15,753 nt of DNA from an uncultured Prevotellaceae bacterium (GTDB taxonomy: Bacteria; Bacteroidota; Bacteroidia; Bacteroidales; Bacteroidaceae): NCBI GenBank assembly GCA_900557555.1, contig USTH01000033.1, forward strand, positions 1 to 15,753, read 5' to 3'. Each line of letters starts with the position of its first letter. The stretch's first letter is position 1. Of this stretch, positions 14,272 to 15,753 are shown in pieces. Made by a program: the position numbers and the translations under genes. The notes under the pieces are model-generated. The model searched no databases and was not told where the DNA came from. It saw only the letters and a program-made list of their open reading frames with translations.

Positions 14272-15474
14272 TCACCCTTCTTGGGCGTTATACTCTTCCA
14301 GTGCCTTGCGCAACACAACCATCGCCTTGGCAAGATCTTCCTTGTTGAGAACATAGGCCATGCGTACTTCATTGCGCCCTTCCTTAGGGTCTGTATAGAA
14401 GCCCGAGCCTGGTGCCATCATAACAGTCTGCCCCTCATATGAGAAGTCGGTAAGACACCAACGGCAGAATTTCTCTGCGTCATCAACCGGCAACTTTACC
14501 ATAGTATAGAATGCGCCCATCGGCGTAGGACTGTACACACCGTCAATCTTATTCAGCTCGTCAATCAGAAAATTACGGCGCAACAAGTATTCCTCATAAA
14601 CCTCTGCCATATACTCCTGTGGGGTACTTAATGACGCCTCTGCCACAATTTGACCATACAGGGGAGGACTTAGACGAGCCTGACAGAACTTCATTACAGC
14701 ATTGCGCACCTCCTTGTTCTTGGTTATAAGAGCACCTATGCGGATACCACACTCGCTGTAACGCTTTGACACCGAGTCTACAAGAATCACATTGTCGTCA
14801 ATGCCTTCAAGGTGGCAGGCAGAGATGTAAGGTTGCTTGGTGTAGATAAACTCACGGTAAACCTCGTCACTGATAAGATAAAGACCATGTGCCTGCACAA
14901 GGTCGCGAATCTGACACATCTCTTTGCGCGTGTACAGATAGCCCGTCGGGTTGTTTGGATTACAAATAAGAATTGCCTTGGTCTTTGGTGTTATTTGTTC
15001 TTCAAACGCCTCAACCGAAGGTAGCCGGAAACCGTTTTCAATACTTGTCTTTACAGACTTTACCACGGCTCCCGCACTGATGGCAAAAGCCATATAGTTG
15101 GCATAAGATGGGTCAGTAACTATTATCTCGTCACCAGGATTGAGACAAGCCATATAGGCAAACTGTATGGCTTCTGAACCGCCTGCCGTTATAATAATTT
15201 CGTCTGGACTAAGGTCAATGCCATATTCGGCATAATAACTTACAAGTTTGGTGCGTAATGACTTATTACCCTGCGAGGGACTATACGAAAGAATTTCCAT
15301 ATTTACGTCCTTCGCCGCTTCCAACGCACATTGTGGTGTCTTTATGTCGGGTTGTCCAATATTGAGATGATATACATGGATTCCGTTACGCTTGGCAGCA
15401 TCGGCATAAGGTGCCAATTTGCGGATTGGCGAACTCGGCATGTTTTGCGCACGCTCTGAAATTTGGAGGTTCAT
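14272..15474 (-). CDS. Pyridoxal-phosphate aminotransferase, class I/II
   Basis: A 400-residue cytoplasmic enzyme of fold type I that moves amino groups between amino acids and 2-oxo acids, most like the aspartate or aromatic aminotransferase subgroup. The motifs are complete: HLNIGQPDIKTP near the N-terminus, SPSQGNKSLR, AGGSEAIQF, NPNNPTG for cofactor binding, SDEVYREF, the PLP-binding Lys237 in DSVSKRYSECGIRIG, and Arg371 in EVRMAY for the substrate carboxylate. The frame is open upstream to 15615 but without another ATG. The TTG at that upstream end falls inside the -7 box, so ATG 15472-15474 (MNLQISERAQ) is the start. The leader of about 130 nt is long and contains GCCTTT/AAAGGC (15532-15553) and CAGTT/AACTG inverted repeats that could fold. 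The exact substrate cannot be told from sequence. Confidence 0.92.
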   Translation of the reverse strand: MNLQISERAQNMPSSPIRKLAPYADAAKRNGIHVYHLNIGQPDIKTPQCALEAAKDVNMEILSYSPSQGNKSLRTKLVSYYAEYGIDLSPDEIIITAGGSEAIQFAYMACLNPGDEIIVTDPSYANYMAFAISAGAVVKSVKTSIENGFRLPSVEAFEEQITPKTKAILICNPNNPTGYLYTRKEMCQIRDLVQAHGLYLISDEVYREFIYTKQPYISACHLEGIDDNVILVDSVSKRYSECGIRIGALITKNKEVRNAVMKFCQARLSPPLYGQIVAEASLSTPQEYMAEVYEEYLLRRNFLIDELNKIDGVYSPTPMGAFYTMVKLPVDDAEKFCRWCLTDFSYEGQTVMMAPGSGFYTDPKEGRNEVRMAYVLNKEDLAKAMVVLRKALEEYNAQEG

Positions 15475-15612
15475 CGTTCTGCTTGTTGTTATGTTGTTTA
15501 TGGTATTAGTTTCTCTTTTATTACATATATTGCCTTTGGCAACAGGAAAAGGCCAACGCCTTCTCACAAAATCAAACACAATGCTGACAGTTTGTCCTTG
15601 TAGCACGAACTG

Positions 15613-15620
15613 CAAAGATA
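15613..15620 (-). promoter_or_regulatory. Putative -7 box for the aminotransferase gene
   Basis: The minus strand reads TATCTTTG, an exact TAnnTTTG match. The nearest upstream TTTG is only 14 bp away and so is off-spaced. The implied transcript starts near 15606 and has an untranslated leader of about 130 nt. Confidence 0.5.
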
Positions 15621-15665
15621 AGCATCTTATTTGACAAAATAAGTAAGAAATAAAAATATTTTAAC

Positions 15666-15695
15666 CCAAATCGGTCATTAGGTCGCAAATGACAT
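15666..15695 (+). repeat. Second copy of the repeat end seen at 1041-1070
   Basis: This stretch matches 1041-1070 at 29 of 30 positions, in the same orientation, including 24 identical bases in a row (15672-15695). It contains the same hairpin, GTCATT and AATGAC around AGGTCGCA. Beyond it the sequence diverges, apart from a weak resemblance (ACTTC then ATTGC), and the window ends before any right-hand end could be seen. Confidence 0.75.
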
Positions 15696-15753
15696 CTATT
15701 TCCTGACTTCGTCATTGCGTACCCCAAAAATTCTCGTCAAAGAGTTTTGCTAT

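Noticed and set aside
15475..15615. N-terminal extension of the aminotransferase by 47 residues
   Set aside because: It would start at a TTG that overlaps the likely -7 box, has no ATG, and adds sequence foreign to the family, which starts at MNLQISERAQ.

Overview
The window looks like chromosomal DNA from a Bacteroidales bacterium, most likely Prevotella, Segatella or Bacteroides. I infer this from several things. Start sites are preceded by the Bacteroidetes -7 box TAnnTTTG, in two cases with TTTG exactly 20 bp upstream, and Shine-Dalgarno sequences are weak or absent. There is an IS4-family transposase with a DUF4372-type N-terminus, an ORF6N protein, a GH95 fucosidase with a periplasmic signal, and a lipoprotein with acidic residues after the lipid-carrying cysteine. 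No rRNA, tRNA or CRISPR array was seen.

Left part (1 to about 5400): AT-richer accessory DNA. It holds the end of an IS4-family element whose transposase carries an in-frame amber codon, a ~180 bp element with imperfect terminal inverted repeats, an ORF6N/PLD-like gene carrying two near-perfect palindromes, the C-terminal remnant of a serine recombinase, an ADP-ribosylglycohydrolase, and an AAA-type ATPase of the DUF4143 class. Each gene looks like its own transcription unit. The mobile remnants suggest repeated insertion and decay.

Middle (about 5400-5860): about 600 bp without a convincing protein. It contains a perfect 16-bp bidirectional terminator-like hairpin, then a folded stretch of about 185 bp closed by a long-range helix and ended by a second hairpin with a U-rich tail. 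This is a candidate unannotated small RNA. A promoter with strong A-tracts follows and drives the next gene.

Right part (5865-15615): GC-richer, tightly packed, core-like genes. A lipoprotein of unknown function is followed by a clear terminator, then a secreted GH95 alpha-L-fucosidase-type enzyme. Convergent to it is a two-gene operon of a class A penicillin-binding protein (PBP1A type) and an overlapping membrane acyltransferase. A secreted DNA/RNA non-specific endonuclease diverges from the PBP and converges on a class I/II aminotransferase with only 3 bp between stop codons.

The strongest unexplained signal is a sequence family. The 10-mer GGTCGCAAAT occurs four times: in two intergenic hairpin repeats near the two ends of the window (24 bp identical) and, on the other strand, in both palindromes inside the ORF6N gene. 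There it encodes the repeated heptapeptide ELVANCD. This could be a coding palindromic element, a mobile repeat, or a binding site for the ORF6N protein itself.
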